Part shown: positions 53,241 to 62,786 of the stretch, piece after piece
How positions within the stretch are numbered: position 1 is the stretch's first letter
How the letters are laid out: each line of letters opens with the position of its first letter
Assembly: GCF_050859025.1 (NCBI RefSeq)
Contig: NZ_CP138200.1
Coordinates: forward strand, 992,001-1,056,000
DNA: 64,000 nt
Direction of reading: 5' to 3'
Source of the DNA: Wukongibacter sp050859025
GTDB lineage: Bacteria; Bacillota; Clostridia; Peptostreptococcales; Caminicellaceae
Program-made: the position numbers and the translations under genes
The notes under the pieces: model-generated
Databases searched by the model: none
What the model saw: the letters and a program-made list of their open reading frames with translations, nothing else
Told to the model about the DNA's origin: nothing

Positions 53241-54668
53241 GAATGTATAAAGTTTTGTGTAAATGGTCAATAATTCCAATAACAAGGAATAAAAAGGAGA
53301 TGACTATTTATGCAAAACTTTAGTAATTTAACGATAAAAGAATTAGCAGAGAACTGTCAAACAGTAGATGAAGTACAAGAAGCTATCAAGATAATATTTA
53401 GAGAAACCATTCAACAAGCTTTAGAAGCAGAGCTTGAACATCATTTGGGTTATGGTAAGAATGACCCTAATGGGAATAATTCTGGTAACAGTAGAAATGG
53501 ATATAGCAAGAAAGTTATTCAAACAAATTTCGGTAAAACTGATTTAAAAGTTCCAAGAGATAGAAATGGAGAATTTGAACCTAAGATTATTGAAAAATAT
53601 GAAAGAACAACTAATCGGATTGAAGATCAAATAATAGCAATGTATGCCAAAGGAATGTCTACTAGAGATATTGAAGACCATATGAAAGATATTTATGGAA
53701 TAGATGTATCACCAACTATGGTAAGTAAAATAACGGATAAAATAATTCCTCAGATTCAAGAGTGGCAATCTAGGCCCCTAGAAAGAGTTTATCCAATAGT
53801 TTTTCTAGATGCTATTCATTTTAAAGTAAGAAAGGAAAATAGAGTAGTTAACAAAGCAGCTTATACTGTTCTTGGTATAAATATGGAAGGGAAAAAAGAT
53901 ATTTTAGGAATATGGGTAGGAGAAAGCGAAAGCGCCTCCTTCTGGCTAGGGGTATGTAATGACCTTAAAAATAGGGGTGTAGAAGATATATTAATAGCTT
54001 GTAAAGATGGCTTATCAGGTTTTTCAGAAGCTATTAACAGTGCTTTTCCAAAGGCGGAAATTCAGCTTTGTGTAATTCATGAAATCAGAAATAACATTAA
54101 GTATGTACCTCATAAGTACAGAAAAACTGTTATGAAGGACCTTAAGAAGATATACCAAGCTTTAACGATAGAAGAGGCGGAGCTTAAGTTTGAAGAGTTT
54201 AAAACTGCTTGGGGAGAGAAATATCCTTTAATTATTAAATCATGGGAGAATAAATGGGATGAACTTACGGCATACTTTAAATATCCCTATGATATGCGAA
54301 AACTAATATATACCACAAATATAGTAGAAGGATACCATAGGCAGCTTAGAAAGGTTACTAAGAATAAAACTACATATCCTACGGATGAAGCTTTGGTTAA
54401 AATAATTTATCTAGCTACAATGAACATTCAGAAAAAATGGTATCAACCTATTAGACAATGGAACGAATGCATATCTCAGGTTGGAATATATTTTAGTGAA
54501 AGATTAAAGGAAGAATTATCTATATAAGCTATAAGATGCAAAAAAGTATAGGGGTAACTTTCCAGTCACCCCTTCTGCCCTTTGGGCTATTTATACATTT
54601 TAAATTAATAATTATTCACATGTGAATTTTTAATAAATCATCCATTTACACAAAATAATTTATATTCT
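53241..54668 (+). mobile_element. IS256-family insertion sequence
   Basis: About 1.43 kb with one transposase gene. Imperfect inverted ends share TTTTGTGTAAATGG: 53253-53266 on the left, and the complement at 54642-54655 on the right, with weaker matching to about 53241 and 54668. I see no clear 8-base target duplication, so the exact borders are uncertain or the flanks have changed. Confidence 0.75.
53310..54527 (+). CDS. IS256-family (mutator-type) transposase
   Basis: 405 residues, the usual IS256 length. The N-terminal zinc-less DNA-binding part has GNSRNGYSKKVIQTNFG; the DDE core has first Asp in VFLDAIHFKVR, second Asp in ACKDGLSGFSEAI with the C/D(2)H-type CVIHEIRN, and Glu in TTNIVEGYHRQLRK. 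It appears intact and could be active. AAGGAG precedes ATG. Confidence 0.92.
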   Translation: MQNFSNLTIKELAENCQTVDEVQEAIKIIFRETIQQALEAELEHHLGYGKNDPNGNNSGNSRNGYSKKVIQTNFGKTDLKVPRDRNGEFEPKIIEKYERTTNRIEDQIIAMYAKGMSTRDIEDHMKDIYGIDVSPTMVSKITDKIIPQIQEWQSRPLERVYPIVFLDAIHFKVRKENRVVNKAAYTVLGINMEGKKDILGIWVGESESASFWLGVCNDLKNRGVEDILIACKDGLSGFSEAINSAFPKAEIQLCVIHEIRNNIKYVPHKYRKTVMKDLKKIYQALTIEEAELKFEEFKTAWGEKYPLIIKSWENKWDELTAYFKYPYDMRKLIYTTNIVEGYHRQLRKVTKNKTTYPTDEALVKIIYLATMNIQKKWYQPIRQWNECISQVGIYFSERLKEELSI

Positions 54669-54825
54669 CAATTTTAACTACGATTTACTTCAAAAAACTT
54701 GATAATACGTCAAGGTTTGATTTACAATTGTATTTTAACCTTTACGTTTTTTTAATCTTTAATATGATTAAAAAAACTTATAGAAGTTAGATACAAATCT
54801 ATTTACACACTTAAATATATATAAA

Positions 54826-55344
54826 TTATTTTACTTCGTTTAAAATCTTTATGCTCCTTAAAACGCTAAATATTTGTTCTTTGTTTTTATCAAAACATTC
54901 TTTGCTTAAGTATAAATAAGCACCATTAAAGCCTTCACCTAAAATTAAATCTATTATATATCTGTTATCAACTATATTAATAAATAGACTTCCTTTAACT
55001 CCACCATCAGTAACAAATTCCTCCTTTAAAGTTTCAAAATCTTCAACATTAATAAACCAACTTTGTTCAAAAATATAAATACTCTCATCCTTATTGTTTC
55101 CTACATATATATTAATGCCACTATCTGTACTACCTTCATAATTTTCATCTCCACCCCAAGGTTTTTTCTCTTCTATTTTCCAATTTTCAGGATATTCTAC
55201 ACTAAAACCAAAATCTTCATTTTTATATGTTTTCAAGTTGTTATCTAAAACAATTTTTTCATCTTGTTTTTCTTGAATACATGGTGTAAAAAAAAGCGTC
55301 ATCGAAATTAATGACATTATCATTGATAGAATTGTAATTTTCAA
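54826..55344 (-). CDS. Exported PsbP-like protein
   Basis: 172 residues with an N-terminal signal (about 3-22, ending FFTPC, where Cys could be a lipid anchor) and a PsbP-type fold marked by NEDFGFSVEYPENWKIEE, as in many clostridial lipoproteins. Function unknown. TTG 55344 is correctly spaced from GAGGTGAT. Confidence 0.6.
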   Translation of the reverse strand: MKITILSMIMSLISMTLFFTPCIQEKQDEKIVLDNNLKTYKNEDFGFSVEYPENWKIEEKKPWGGDENYEGSTDSGINIYVGNNKDESIYIFEQSWFINVEDFETLKEEFVTDGGVKGSLFINIVDNRYIIDLILGEGFNGAYLYLSKECFDKNKEQIFSVLRSIKILNEVK

Positions 55345-55401
55345 TGCAATCACCTCTCTAAAAAAGTTAACTTATGGATAATAATGTTTGAATACTCATC
55401 C

Positions 55402-55533
55402 TATTTTACCATATAATTACATTGATTTAAAGATATTTGAAAAACTAAATTAGAAATTTAATTTATTACTTACTAAAGAAAGATTTATGTATAGGGAAAG
55501 GGGTTAGACCAGCTAGAACACATATAATTAATC
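55402..55533 (+). repeat. Decayed copy of the 56292-56450 segment
   Basis: Begins with TTTTACCATATAATTACATT (compare the 44-base repeat) and ends with TATAGGGAAAGGGGTTAG then CTAGAACACATA, which is found again at 56415-56445. The middle is deleted. It shows that this part of the island grew by duplication. Confidence 0.55.
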
Positions 55534-56223
55534 TAAATAATCAACTGGTTCTTCACTCAGTCTCCAAAAACGTTTACCTCCTATTGCAATATTTATAGGA
55601 GCATCACTATCATCTTTAATCTGGCCTAAAGGATAAATAATTTCATGTGGCGGATCAATTTCTATTTTTTCTCTTGTTGCATTTATTAGCTGATACTCTG
55701 ATGTACTTACAGGAGATTCTACAAAATCTCCCCCTATGAGCATTGTTTTTTCATTTATTATCAGATGCAAATTAGTGTTTTTTATTTTCCATTGACCAGA
55801 AATATTTTCAATCCTTTTTTCTTCATCATACTGGCTATAAAAGAATTTAAATTTATTGTTCTTATAAAAGTGATATTTATCACTATAAGCAGTCCCTACA
55901 CATGAATCATCCTGCCATACGCCAATAATAATACTTTTTAACTCCATATCCTTATTACTTACTTCATCTTTCATTTCTTTATTTTTATGTTCAAGTTCAA
56001 GATGCAATTTTTCTATTTCTGCATTTAGATTGTCTATAATAGACTCATATTCTTTCAGTTTTTTTATATTGTTTTGATATTTCTCGCTTAAGCTTTTGTA
56101 TTTATCAGAACATCCACAAAATAAAATAGTACATAAACTTAGCAATATTAAACTTATGGTTATTTGCTTAAAAACAAAATAATTAAACTTTAGAAAGTAT
56201 TTTTCTTTAAAATTAGTATACAT
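55528..56223 (-). CDS. Lipoprotein with coiled coil
   Basis: 231 residues. A lipoprotein signal (about 20-38, ILFCGCSDK with Cys at the mature start) is followed by a coiled coil (about 40-90, YKSLSEKYQNNIKKLKEYES) and a beta-rich domain (IIIGVWQDDSCVGTAYSDKY HFYKNNKFKF) like those of small calycin-type lipoproteins. ATG 56223 follows GAGGAGG; the frame continues to 56304 without a ribosome site. Confidence 0.65.
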   Translation of the reverse strand: MYTNFKEKYFLKFNYFVFKQITISLILLSLCTILFCGCSDKYKSLSEKYQNNIKKLKEYESIIDNLNAEIEKLHLELEHKNKEMKDEVSNKDMELKSIIIGVWQDDSCVGTAYSDKYHFYKNNKFKFFYSQYDEEKRIENISGQWKIKNTNLHLIINEKTMLIGGDFVESPVSTSEYQLINATREKIEIDPPHEIIYPLGQIKDDSDAPINIAIGGKRFWRLSEEPVDYLD

Positions 56224-56291
56224 ATTACCTCCTCTTTTTAATATTACACACAAATCATTAATATTACATAAATAATCTATGTAATACCACA

Positions 56292-56335
56292 ATGATTTTA
56301 CCATAAAATTACATTCTTGAAAAGAGACTTTAAAA
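56292..56335 (+). repeat. 44-base repeat at gene start, copy B
   Basis: Matches 52369-52412 except for the two variable bases before TGAAAAGAGAC. Confidence 0.7.
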
Positions 56336-56511
56336 CGGATACGCTAAAGGATAGGTTAGCGGAGAATTTTGATAGATTCTCTGGTTTTATATTCGACAAA
56401 ATCCCATTTATAAGTATAGGGAAAGGGGTTAGGCTAGAACACATAAAATTTATAATTATAGATGACTGCTTTAAATTACTTGTTTTAGTCTGGCACCATT
56501 CTATTCCCTAG
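56317..56511 (+). pseudogene. Truncated paralogue of the 52391 gene
   Basis: TTG-started frame MKRDFKTDTLKDRLAENFDR FSGFIFDKIPF. Only the first six residues and the upstream repeat match the gene at 52391; after that it differs, so it is a fusion or decayed product. The gap 56512-56630 has nothing else I can support. Confidence 0.35.
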
Positions 56512-56630
56512 AAGCTAGGGGTAATGGAAGAAGTTCAAAGTTCTGAAAGTGATGCTTTGGGAAAGGCTGGTAATTGGTTTTGAGATAATATCGATGAAAG
56601 TGGCGTCGTTAGAACTGTCCCTGTTACATT

Positions 56631-56899
56631 AACTGATAATATATCTAAATTATAGCAGTAGATAATCATATTGTCATTATAGATTTATATAGGTAGAAAA
56701 GATAATAGCTCCTATGTACTTTGATTTCTCAATATCTATTTTGAAAAGGAATTCTTAAAAAAAACTAGAATATCAATTATATAGGCATAGAGACCAGAAG
56801 CTTTACTTGTAAGTTTGTGTTTTTAGCCATTAGATAGAAGCTGAGTAAAGACAAAATTTTGGGGAGAAATTTAGATGAATGAAAAAAGAAGATGGGCTA
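56631..56899 (+). repeat. 268-base direct repeat, copy 2 (in intact kinase gene)
   Basis: Second copy of 47801-48068, one base longer in an A-run. Here the kinase frame continues normally. Confidence 0.9.
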
Positions 56900-58029
56900 T
56901 GGAATTAATTAAAGGAATTTTTTTGTCATTGATCTTCTATATGGCAGTTTATTTTGAGAATGCTTCTGGAAATAGGCTATATATATTACTAGCGTTATTT
57001 ACAGCCTATATCATTTTAGGGAGCTTAAGGAAAAGATTATATAATAATGAGATTTGGTTAAGCTGTTCTTTTGTAGTGGATATAATTTTAGTTTATTTAT
57101 TAGAGTATAACTCCAGATTTCTTATCAACTACTTTTTTCACTCTTTTTACATAGTAATCCTATTAGAAGTTTCCATAACTCTTAAAAGAGAGAAGAGTCT
57201 GATTATAAGCATAATATCCGTTTGTGTATCACTGATAAAGTATATATTCTTAATATCCTATAATAGTAACTTAGCAAGTCTATCACAAATGGCATTTTTC
57301 CTATTAATAAATGCACTCATATTAGTGATTGCAAACTTTGCACAATATAATAGAGAAGAAAAGGAAAAAAAGGAGTTATTATATAATGAATTGTTAAAAA
57401 CCCATAAAAAGCTTAAGCTATATTCTGATAAGGTGGAGGAACTAGCTGCTATAGAAGAACGTAATCGTATAGCCAGAGATATACACGATACCCTGGGTCA
57501 TAACATGACTGCTTTGATTATGCAGATAGAAATGTCCAGTCATATGATGGATGAGGACATCCAGAGGGCTAAGGTATTAATTGACAGTGCTAAGGAAATG
57601 GCAAGACAGGGGCTATTAAGTGTAAGAAAGGTAGTTGAAACCTTGAGGATAGAAGAAACAAAGCAGGAGGCAAACTCTATACAAACTTTAATAGATGAAT
57701 TTTCTAGTGCAGCAGGAATAGAAATTGAGCTTGAGACTATTGGAGAGACAATTATAATCTCACCGAATACAAATATAACACTATATAGAATTGTTCAAGA
57801 AGCCCTGACTAATGCGGTAAGACATGGAAAGGCAACAAGGATTAAGGTAGTAATTATATATAAAAATGATATTACTGAATTTGAAATTAGGGACAATGGT
57901 AGAGGTACAAAAAAGATAAAAGAAGGTTATGGGCTAAAAGGCATGATGGAAAGGGTTGTGAGTTTGAATGGAAAGGTAGAATTTGAATCGAGAAATGGAT
58001 TTACTGTGAAAGGATATTTACAGAATTAG
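56875..58029 (+). CDS. Sensor histidine kinase, NarL/DesK group
   Basis: 384 residues: five or six membrane helices (about 10-160), a short coiled linker (about 162-195), a HisKA_3 domain with phospho-accepting His in ARDIHDTLGHNMTALIMQIE, and an HATPase domain (about 270-384; N box EALTNAVRHG, G1 IRDNGRGT, G2 GYGLKGMMER). The membrane sensor without an extracellular loop domain recalls DesK and YdfH, which sense the membrane. GGGGAG precedes ATG. The promoter region is duplicated 8.8 kb upstream. Confidence 0.9.
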   Translation: MNEKRRWAMELIKGIFLSLIFYMAVYFENASGNRLYILLALFTAYIILGSLRKRLYNNEIWLSCSFVVDIILVYLLEYNSRFLINYFFHSFYIVILLEVSITLKREKSLIISIISVCVSLIKYIFLISYNSNLASLSQMAFFLLINALILVIANFAQYNREEKEKKELLYNELLKTHKKLKLYSDKVEELAAIEERNRIARDIHDTLGHNMTALIMQIEMSSHMMDEDIQRAKVLIDSAKEMARQGLLSVRKVVETLRIEETKQEANSIQTLIDEFSSAAGIEIELETIGETIIISPNTNITLYRIVQEALTNAVRHGKATRIKVVIIYKNDITEFEIRDNGRGTKKIKEGYGLKGMMERVVSLNGKVEFESRNGFTVKGYLQN

Positions 58030-58053
58030 AAGTAAGAAACTGGAGGTAGAGCT

Positions 58054-58701
58054 ATGATAGATGTACTACTGGTAGATGACCAGGAAATATTAACTGAAGG
58101 TCTTAGGATGATACTTGGCAAGAAAGAAGGCATTAATATCTGTGGAGTTGCAAACAATGGAAAAAAGGCCTATGAGCTTTGTAAATGGAATAAACCTCAC
58201 ATAGTTCTTATGGATATCAAGATGCCAGAGATGGACGGAGCTAAAGCAACAAAGCTTATAAAGCAAGATTTTCCTGATACAAAGGTGATAGTGCTAACGA
58301 CCTTTAATGACGATGAATATATCTATGAAGCCCTGAAAAATGGAGCATCGGGATACTTGCTAAAGGATGCTACCCCTGAAGAAATAGCTAGGGCCATTAG
58401 AACAGTATATGAAGGTGGGGCTTTGATACAACCGGAGGTAGCTACAAAGGTAATAAGTAAATTTTCTGAAATGGCTAAGGGATCAAATTATGTAAATATT
58501 GATAAAAGAGTAGAAATCCTAACTAATAGAGAAAAGGATATTTGTAGACTAGTGGGTGAGGGAAGGAATAATAAAGAACTTGCCAAGGAGTTATATCTAA
58601 GCGAAGGAACTATAAAGAATCACATTACGAAAATTTTAAATAAACTTGAGCTGAGGGATAGAACACAGCTTGCCATATTTGCGGTAAAGAATGACTTATA
58701 G
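58054..58701 (+). CDS. Response regulator, NarL/LuxR type
   Basis: 215 residues: receiver domain (about 1-120) with acidic pair VDDQE, phosphorylated Asp in HIVLMDIKMPEMDG, Thr in VLTTFND and Lys in LLKDA, and a LuxR-type HTH (about 148-212; LTNREKDICRLVGEGRNNKE, LYLSEGTIKNHITKIL). It lies 25 bases behind the kinase, so they form one two-component system. Its targets are not evident here. Confidence 0.93.
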   Translation: MIDVLLVDDQEILTEGLRMILGKKEGINICGVANNGKKAYELCKWNKPHIVLMDIKMPEMDGAKATKLIKQDFPDTKVIVLTTFNDDEYIYEALKNGASGYLLKDATPEEIARAIRTVYEGGALIQPEVATKVISKFSEMAKGSNYVNIDKRVEILTNREKDICRLVGEGRNNKELAKELYLSEGTIKNHITKILNKLELRDRTQLAIFAVKNDL

Positions 58702-58712
58702 ATGGTTGTTGA

Positions 58713-58913
58713 AAAGGAAGGGGTTAAACCCTGCCTCAGACTACTGAGAAACCCGAATTTCTTCGTTGTTGCTGAAAGCAAGAACCCTTACGTATGTCTG
58801 TATACGCTGCGGTCTCTTGCTTTCAGCACGCCTCGAACTTCAGATTTCTCAGCAGTCTATCATCTTGTTGACTTTGTCAACAATCTGAGGAAGGGTTTAG
58901 ACCCTTCTTTTTA
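58713..58913. repeat. 200-base palindromic element
   Basis: Three nested stems: outer AAGGGGTTAAACCCT-CCTCAGA with TCTGAGG-AAGGGTTTAGACCCTT, middle ACTGAGAAA with TTTCTCAGCAGT, inner GCTGAAAGCAAGA with TCTTGCTTTCAGC, plus a small GTTGAC-TTT-GTCAAC side hairpin (58868-58882). It is GC-richer than its surroundings and ends in a T-run, so it may end the two-component operon, but its size is that of a MITE or structured RNA. A 70-codon frame inside it is a by-product. Confidence 0.65.
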
Positions 58914-58923
58914 GATTTTTGTA

Positions 58924-59613
58924 CTATGTTTGTAAAATTTTTAGTATCCTATCTTTATTTACATTTAAAGTATTCCTATCTTCTACTTTTATAGCATTGC
59001 AATCACAAAGATATTGAAGCTCCCTATAAAATGAAGAACGTCCAATGCCCAAAAATCTACAAATTTTCGATTTAGGAATTGTAAAGTGATATTGATTAGA
59101 AGCACATTTATTACACTCATTTAGTAAATAATAACAAATTTTTTGTTGGTTATTAGACATATTATGTAGATTTATTTGGTCAATTAAAAAACAAATTCTG
59201 TTATTAGTATAGGAAAGATAGTTTGTTAATATCTTCTGACAAGATAACAAAGTAAGTAGCTCCTGCTTTGTTAAAAGTAAAATTGTTGTAGGGACTTCAG
59301 CAAGAAAATGCATAGAAAAAGTATGACCTCTATGCAGGAAAAAGGACAATCCTAATATATTTGAAGGCTCAGCAAATCTTAAGGGTATTGAATCACCATT
59401 ATGATGAAGAAGATAAACAGTAACCTCACCCTTCAAAATTATAGCTATTCCATTAAAGGAATCATGTAAATCAGTTAAGACATTCCCACGGGAATATTTT
59501 TTTTTAACACAATTTATTTTAGAGAGTATTTCTTTACTTTTTTCAAATTCAATATTGTGAAATAAAGGACTATTTTTAACTACATTTAATTCCTTAGTAC
59601 TTAAAAAACTCAA
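58924..59613 (-). CDS. Crp/Fnr-family transcriptional regulator
   Basis: About 229 residues: effector-binding barrel (about 15-120, YSRGNVLTDLHDSFNGIAII LKGEVTVYLLHHNG), dimer helix, and a C-terminal winged helix (about 165-225; PKSKICRFLGIGRSSFYREL). Six or more cysteines are scattered (NECNKCASN among them) without the FNR pattern. TTG 59613 has a perfect GGAGGTGA at normal distance; ATG 59628 lies ahead of that site. It is divergent from the second importer and probably controls it, with only 135 bases between them. Confidence 0.83.
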   Translation of the reverse strand: MSFLSTKELNVVKNSPLFHNIEFEKSKEILSKINCVKKKYSRGNVLTDLHDSFNGIAIILKGEVTVYLLHHNGDSIPLRFAEPSNILGLSFFLHRGHTFSMHFLAEVPTTILLLTKQELLTLLSCQKILTNYLSYTNNRICFLIDQINLHNMSNNQQKICYYLLNECNKCASNQYHFTIPKSKICRFLGIGRSSFYRELQYLCDCNAIKVEDRNTLNVNKDRILKILQT

Positions 59614-59677
59614 ATTTGTCACCTCCATTGTTCCAAATGAGACAGATTACAAATTATAAAGATAGTATAATATAACA

Positions 59678-59705
59678 GAGAATGAAAATCAATATCAAAT
59701 GATTT
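59678..59705. promoter_or_regulatory. Possible Fur- or Crp-type site ahead of importer 2
   Basis: GAGAATGAAAATCAATATCA resembles a Fur box with several mismatches; it lies between the divergent regulator and importer, just after TATAATATAAC. Low confidence. Confidence 0.3.
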
Positions 59706-59748
59706 TGGATTTGCTTGAAAATAGGTGCTAATTTAAAGGAGGAAGAAA

Positions 59749-60918
59749 ATGAAGTTGAATAAAGGATATTTTTATTTCCTAGTATTATGTTTATGCTTAT
59801 TTATAGGTATTACGGGTTGTGCTGAAAAGGAAGTTGAACAGGCAGATACTAACTCTAGTAAGGAGGATCATCAGGTTGATGCTGTTGAAGTTGAAAAGAA
59901 TGTAATAACTGATCAAAATAATCGTGAAGTGATTGTGCCTGAAAATATGGAACGGGTTGTCATGACTGCTCTGCCTCTACCAAGTATCTATGCTTTAACG
60001 GGGGCTTCTGTAGATAAAATTGTTGGTATGCATCCTGGGGCTAAAAGTGCAATTGAAAATTCGGTTATGGCTAAGATGGCACCAAAGCTCCTTGAAGTGG
60101 AAACAGATTTTATAGAGGGAACAGATTTAAATATTGAAGAGGTTTTAAAGCTAAAACCTGATCTAGCATTTTATTGGGGTTCATATACAAATCAGGAAAG
60201 GCAATGGAATGAGGTTGGAATCCCAGCTATTGCAGTAAAAACGCAGGGAGAAGGAGATGCATTACAAACATTAAGCTCATGGCTCGAAATATTTGGTAAA
60301 GTTTTTCACAAGGAATCTGAAGTTGAAAAGGTTATTGAATACGGTGAGAAAGCATTAAATGATATTCAGGAAGAAACCAGGGGGATATCTGAAGATGAAA
60401 AAACAAAATCTCTTATATTGTTTAAGCACAGTGAAGCAGAAATAACTGTACCAGGAAAGGGACATTATGGACAATTTTGGATAGAAGCTACAGGGGGATA
60501 CAATACTGCACGGGAAATAGATGTAACAGCTAATGTGAGTATGGAACAAATTTATAAATGGAATCCAGAGGTTATTTTCATTAGCAGCTTTACCCAAACC
60601 ATGCCAGAGGATCTATATGAAAATACTATTCCGGGACAGGATTGGAGCAAGGTCGATGCTGTAAAGAAAAAGCAGGTCTACAAGATTCCAGTTGGTGTTT
60701 ATAGATGGTATCCACCTAGTGGAGATGTTCCTCTAATGATAAAATGGATGGCTAAACATCAATATCCTGATGTATTTAGCTATATAAACCTTGAGGATGA
60801 GATGAAAAGGTATTATGAGGAATTCTATGGTTATGGCCTATCGACAGATGAAATAAATACTATCTTAAATCCAACCAAGGAGACCGCACAGGGGACAGGT
60901 GGTTTATCAAAACAATAA
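59749..60918 (+). CDS. FecB/BtuF-type substrate-binding lipoprotein, importer 2
   Basis: 389 residues with a lipoprotein signal (about 5-24, ITGCAEKE; Cys as anchor), an acidic spacer, and a class III binding fold. It shares NREVIVPENMERVV, MEQIYKWNPEVIFI, GQDWSKVDAV and PLMIKWMAKHQYPDVF with importer 1. Strong AAAGGAGG start. The ligand is unknown; the genes behind it (ABC subunits, NifH-like, NifD-like) suggest that it brings a metal complex or cofactor-like molecule to the reductase. Confidence 0.86.
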   Translation: MKLNKGYFYFLVLCLCLFIGITGCAEKEVEQADTNSSKEDHQVDAVEVEKNVITDQNNREVIVPENMERVVMTALPLPSIYALTGASVDKIVGMHPGAKSAIENSVMAKMAPKLLEVETDFIEGTDLNIEEVLKLKPDLAFYWGSYTNQERQWNEVGIPAIAVKTQGEGDALQTLSSWLEIFGKVFHKESEVEKVIEYGEKALNDIQEETRGISEDEKTKSLILFKHSEAEITVPGKGHYGQFWIEATGGYNTAREIDVTANVSMEQIYKWNPEVIFISSFTQTMPEDLYENTIPGQDWSKVDAVKKKQVYKIPVGVYRWYPPSGDVPLMIKWMAKHQYPDVFSYINLEDEMKRYYEEFYGYGLSTDEINTILNPTKETAQGTGGLSKQ

Positions 60919-60930
60919 GGAGTAATATAC

Positions 60931-61983
60931 ATGAAGACTTTATCTAAAGAGGAAATGCCAAATCAAGAGATGGATAAATCATATAAAAAATTAGTTATAT
61001 TGGCTTTGCTGCCTATTGTAGGCTTGTTTGTTTCCTTGTGTATAGGAAGGTATTTTGTTGAGCCGCTGGCAGTTAGCAAAATTATTTATTCTAAAATATT
61101 TTCCTTAAGTAAAACTTGGAGTGATATAGAGGAGACGGTAGTTTTAAATGTTAGATTGCCAAGAATTATACTGGCTATGTTTATTGGAGGTGGTCTATCA
61201 GCTTGTGGAACAGTTAATCAGGGGATGTTTGGCAATCCTCTGGTTAGTCCTCATATTCTTGGAGTTTCATATGGGGCAGGTATGGGTGCTGCATTGGGAA
61301 TTTTATTATCTGGAAATATGGCTACCATACAGCTACTATCAATAGCATTTGGTATTTTGGCTATGATTATGACCTATGCAATCAGCAAAAAGAATGGTAG
61401 TAGAAATTTGTTTATGCTTGTACTGGGAGGTATCATAGTTGGAGCCTTTTTTCAGGCATTGATATCCTTGTTAAAATATGTGGCTGATCCTGAAGAAAAA
61501 TTGCCGACCATAGTTTATTGGCTTATGGGAAGTATGGCCGGGACTTCTTGGAATGATTTGAAGATAGGGATTCCATTAATAAGTGCTGGAATGGTAGTTT
61601 TTATTATACTTAGATGGAAAATAAATGTTTTGTCCCTCCATGAGGATGAAGCAAAGTCGCTTGGAATTAATGTGAATAGAATGAGAGGAATAATAATAAT
61701 TGCTACAACCATTATAACTGCTACATCTGTTTCTTTATGTGGAATAATAGGATGGATTGGTCTCGTTATCCCTCATCTTTCAAGAATGTTAGTGGGAAAC
61801 AATCATAGGATGCTAATTCCTGCATCATTTTTCTTTGGAAGCTTTTATTTGTTAGTTATAGATGATATAGCTAGGAGTCTAACTGCTGCTGAGATACCCC
61901 TCTCAATCCTGACAGCAATAGTAGGGGCACCTTTCTTTACATATCTACTTCGTAAGACGGGAGGTAATTGGAATGCTTCTTGA
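60931..61983 (+). CDS. FecCD-family ABC permease, importer 2
   Basis: 350 residues, about ten helices: VRLPRIILAMFIGGGLSACG, GNPLVSPHILGVSYGAGMGA, coupling region GLVIPHLSRMLVGN and ending FTYLLRKTGGNW. A short basic N-terminal extension precedes helix 1. It overlaps the ATPase gene by 11 bases. Confidence 0.88.
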   Translation: MKTLSKEEMPNQEMDKSYKKLVILALLPIVGLFVSLCIGRYFVEPLAVSKIIYSKIFSLSKTWSDIEETVVLNVRLPRIILAMFIGGGLSACGTVNQGMFGNPLVSPHILGVSYGAGMGAALGILLSGNMATIQLLSIAFGILAMIMTYAISKKNGSRNLFMLVLGGIIVGAFFQALISLLKYVADPEEKLPTIVYWLMGSMAGTSWNDLKIGIPLISAGMVVFIILRWKINVLSLHEDEAKSLGINVNRMRGIIIIATTIITATSVSLCGIIGWIGLVIPHLSRMLVGNNHRMLIPASFFFGSFYLLVIDDIARSLTAAEIPLSILTAIVGAPFFTYLLRKTGGNWNAS

Positions 61984-62764
61984 AGTTATTAATGGGACCT
62001 TTGGTTATAAACGGGATGAGAATATAATATCGAATATTAACTTTAAGGTTGGCAGTGGGAAGGTCTTTACTATATTAGGGCCTAACGGAGTAGGAAAAAC
62101 TACACTGCTTAAATGTATACTAGGTCTGTACAAGTGGAGAAAAGGGGAAGCACGACTGTATGGAAAACCAGTAATGGATATATCAGAGAAGGAGTTTTGG
62201 AAAAATATAAGTTATGTGCCACAGGCTAGAAATCCTGCCTTCCCATATACTGTATTTGATATGGTGCTTATGGGGAGAACACCCTATTTAGGAATAATGA
62301 ATATGCCTAGAAAAATAGATAAGGAAATCACTAGAGAAATTATCGAGGAAATCGGGATTTCGGAGCTATCAGGAAAGTCCTGCGGAGCTATCAGCGGAGG
62401 AGAGTTACAGCTAGTATTGATTGCGAGAGCCTTAGCTTCACAGCCTAAGGTTTTAGTTTTGGATGAACCGGAATCAAATTTAGATATGAAGAATCAACTT
62501 TTGATTCTGGAAGTACTTGAGAAGCTAAGTAAAGAAAAAAAGATTTCTTGTATTATAAACACTCATTTTCCTAATCATGCACTACGTATATCAGATGATA
62601 CCTTAATGATGGGAAAGGATCAAAATTATATTGTTGGCAATACCTGGGATGTAGTTACAGAAGGAAACATTAAAGATATATTCGGTGTAAAGGCAGAGGA
62701 AATACACCTTAGCAACAATAAAAGCAAGGCAAAAATAATTTTTCCAGTAAAAAGGATTATATAA
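61973..62764 (+). CDS. FecE-type ABC ATPase, importer 2
   Basis: 263 residues: Walker A GPNGVGKTT, Q-loop YVPQARNPAF, signature ISGGELQLVLIARA, Walker B VLVLDEPESNLD, switch NTHFPNH. ATG 61973 is inside the permease end, behind GGGAGG. Paralogue of the ATPase at 4580. Confidence 0.9.
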   Translation: MLLEVINGTFGYKRDENIISNINFKVGSGKVFTILGPNGVGKTTLLKCILGLYKWRKGEARLYGKPVMDISEKEFWKNISYVPQARNPAFPYTVFDMVLMGRTPYLGIMNMPRKIDKEITREIIEEIGISELSGKSCGAISGGELQLVLIARALASQPKVLVLDEPESNLDMKNQLLILEVLEKLSKEKKISCIINTHFPNHALRISDDTLMMGKDQNYIVGNTWDVVTEGNIKDIFGVKAEEIHLSNNKSKAKIIFPVKRII

Positions 62765-62786
62765 ATGGATAAGGAGAAGAAATGAG

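Noticed and set aside
58702..58914. 70-codon reading frame after the response regulator
   Set aside because: It lies wholly inside the large palindrome and has no ribosome site or family resemblance; it is a by-product of the structure.
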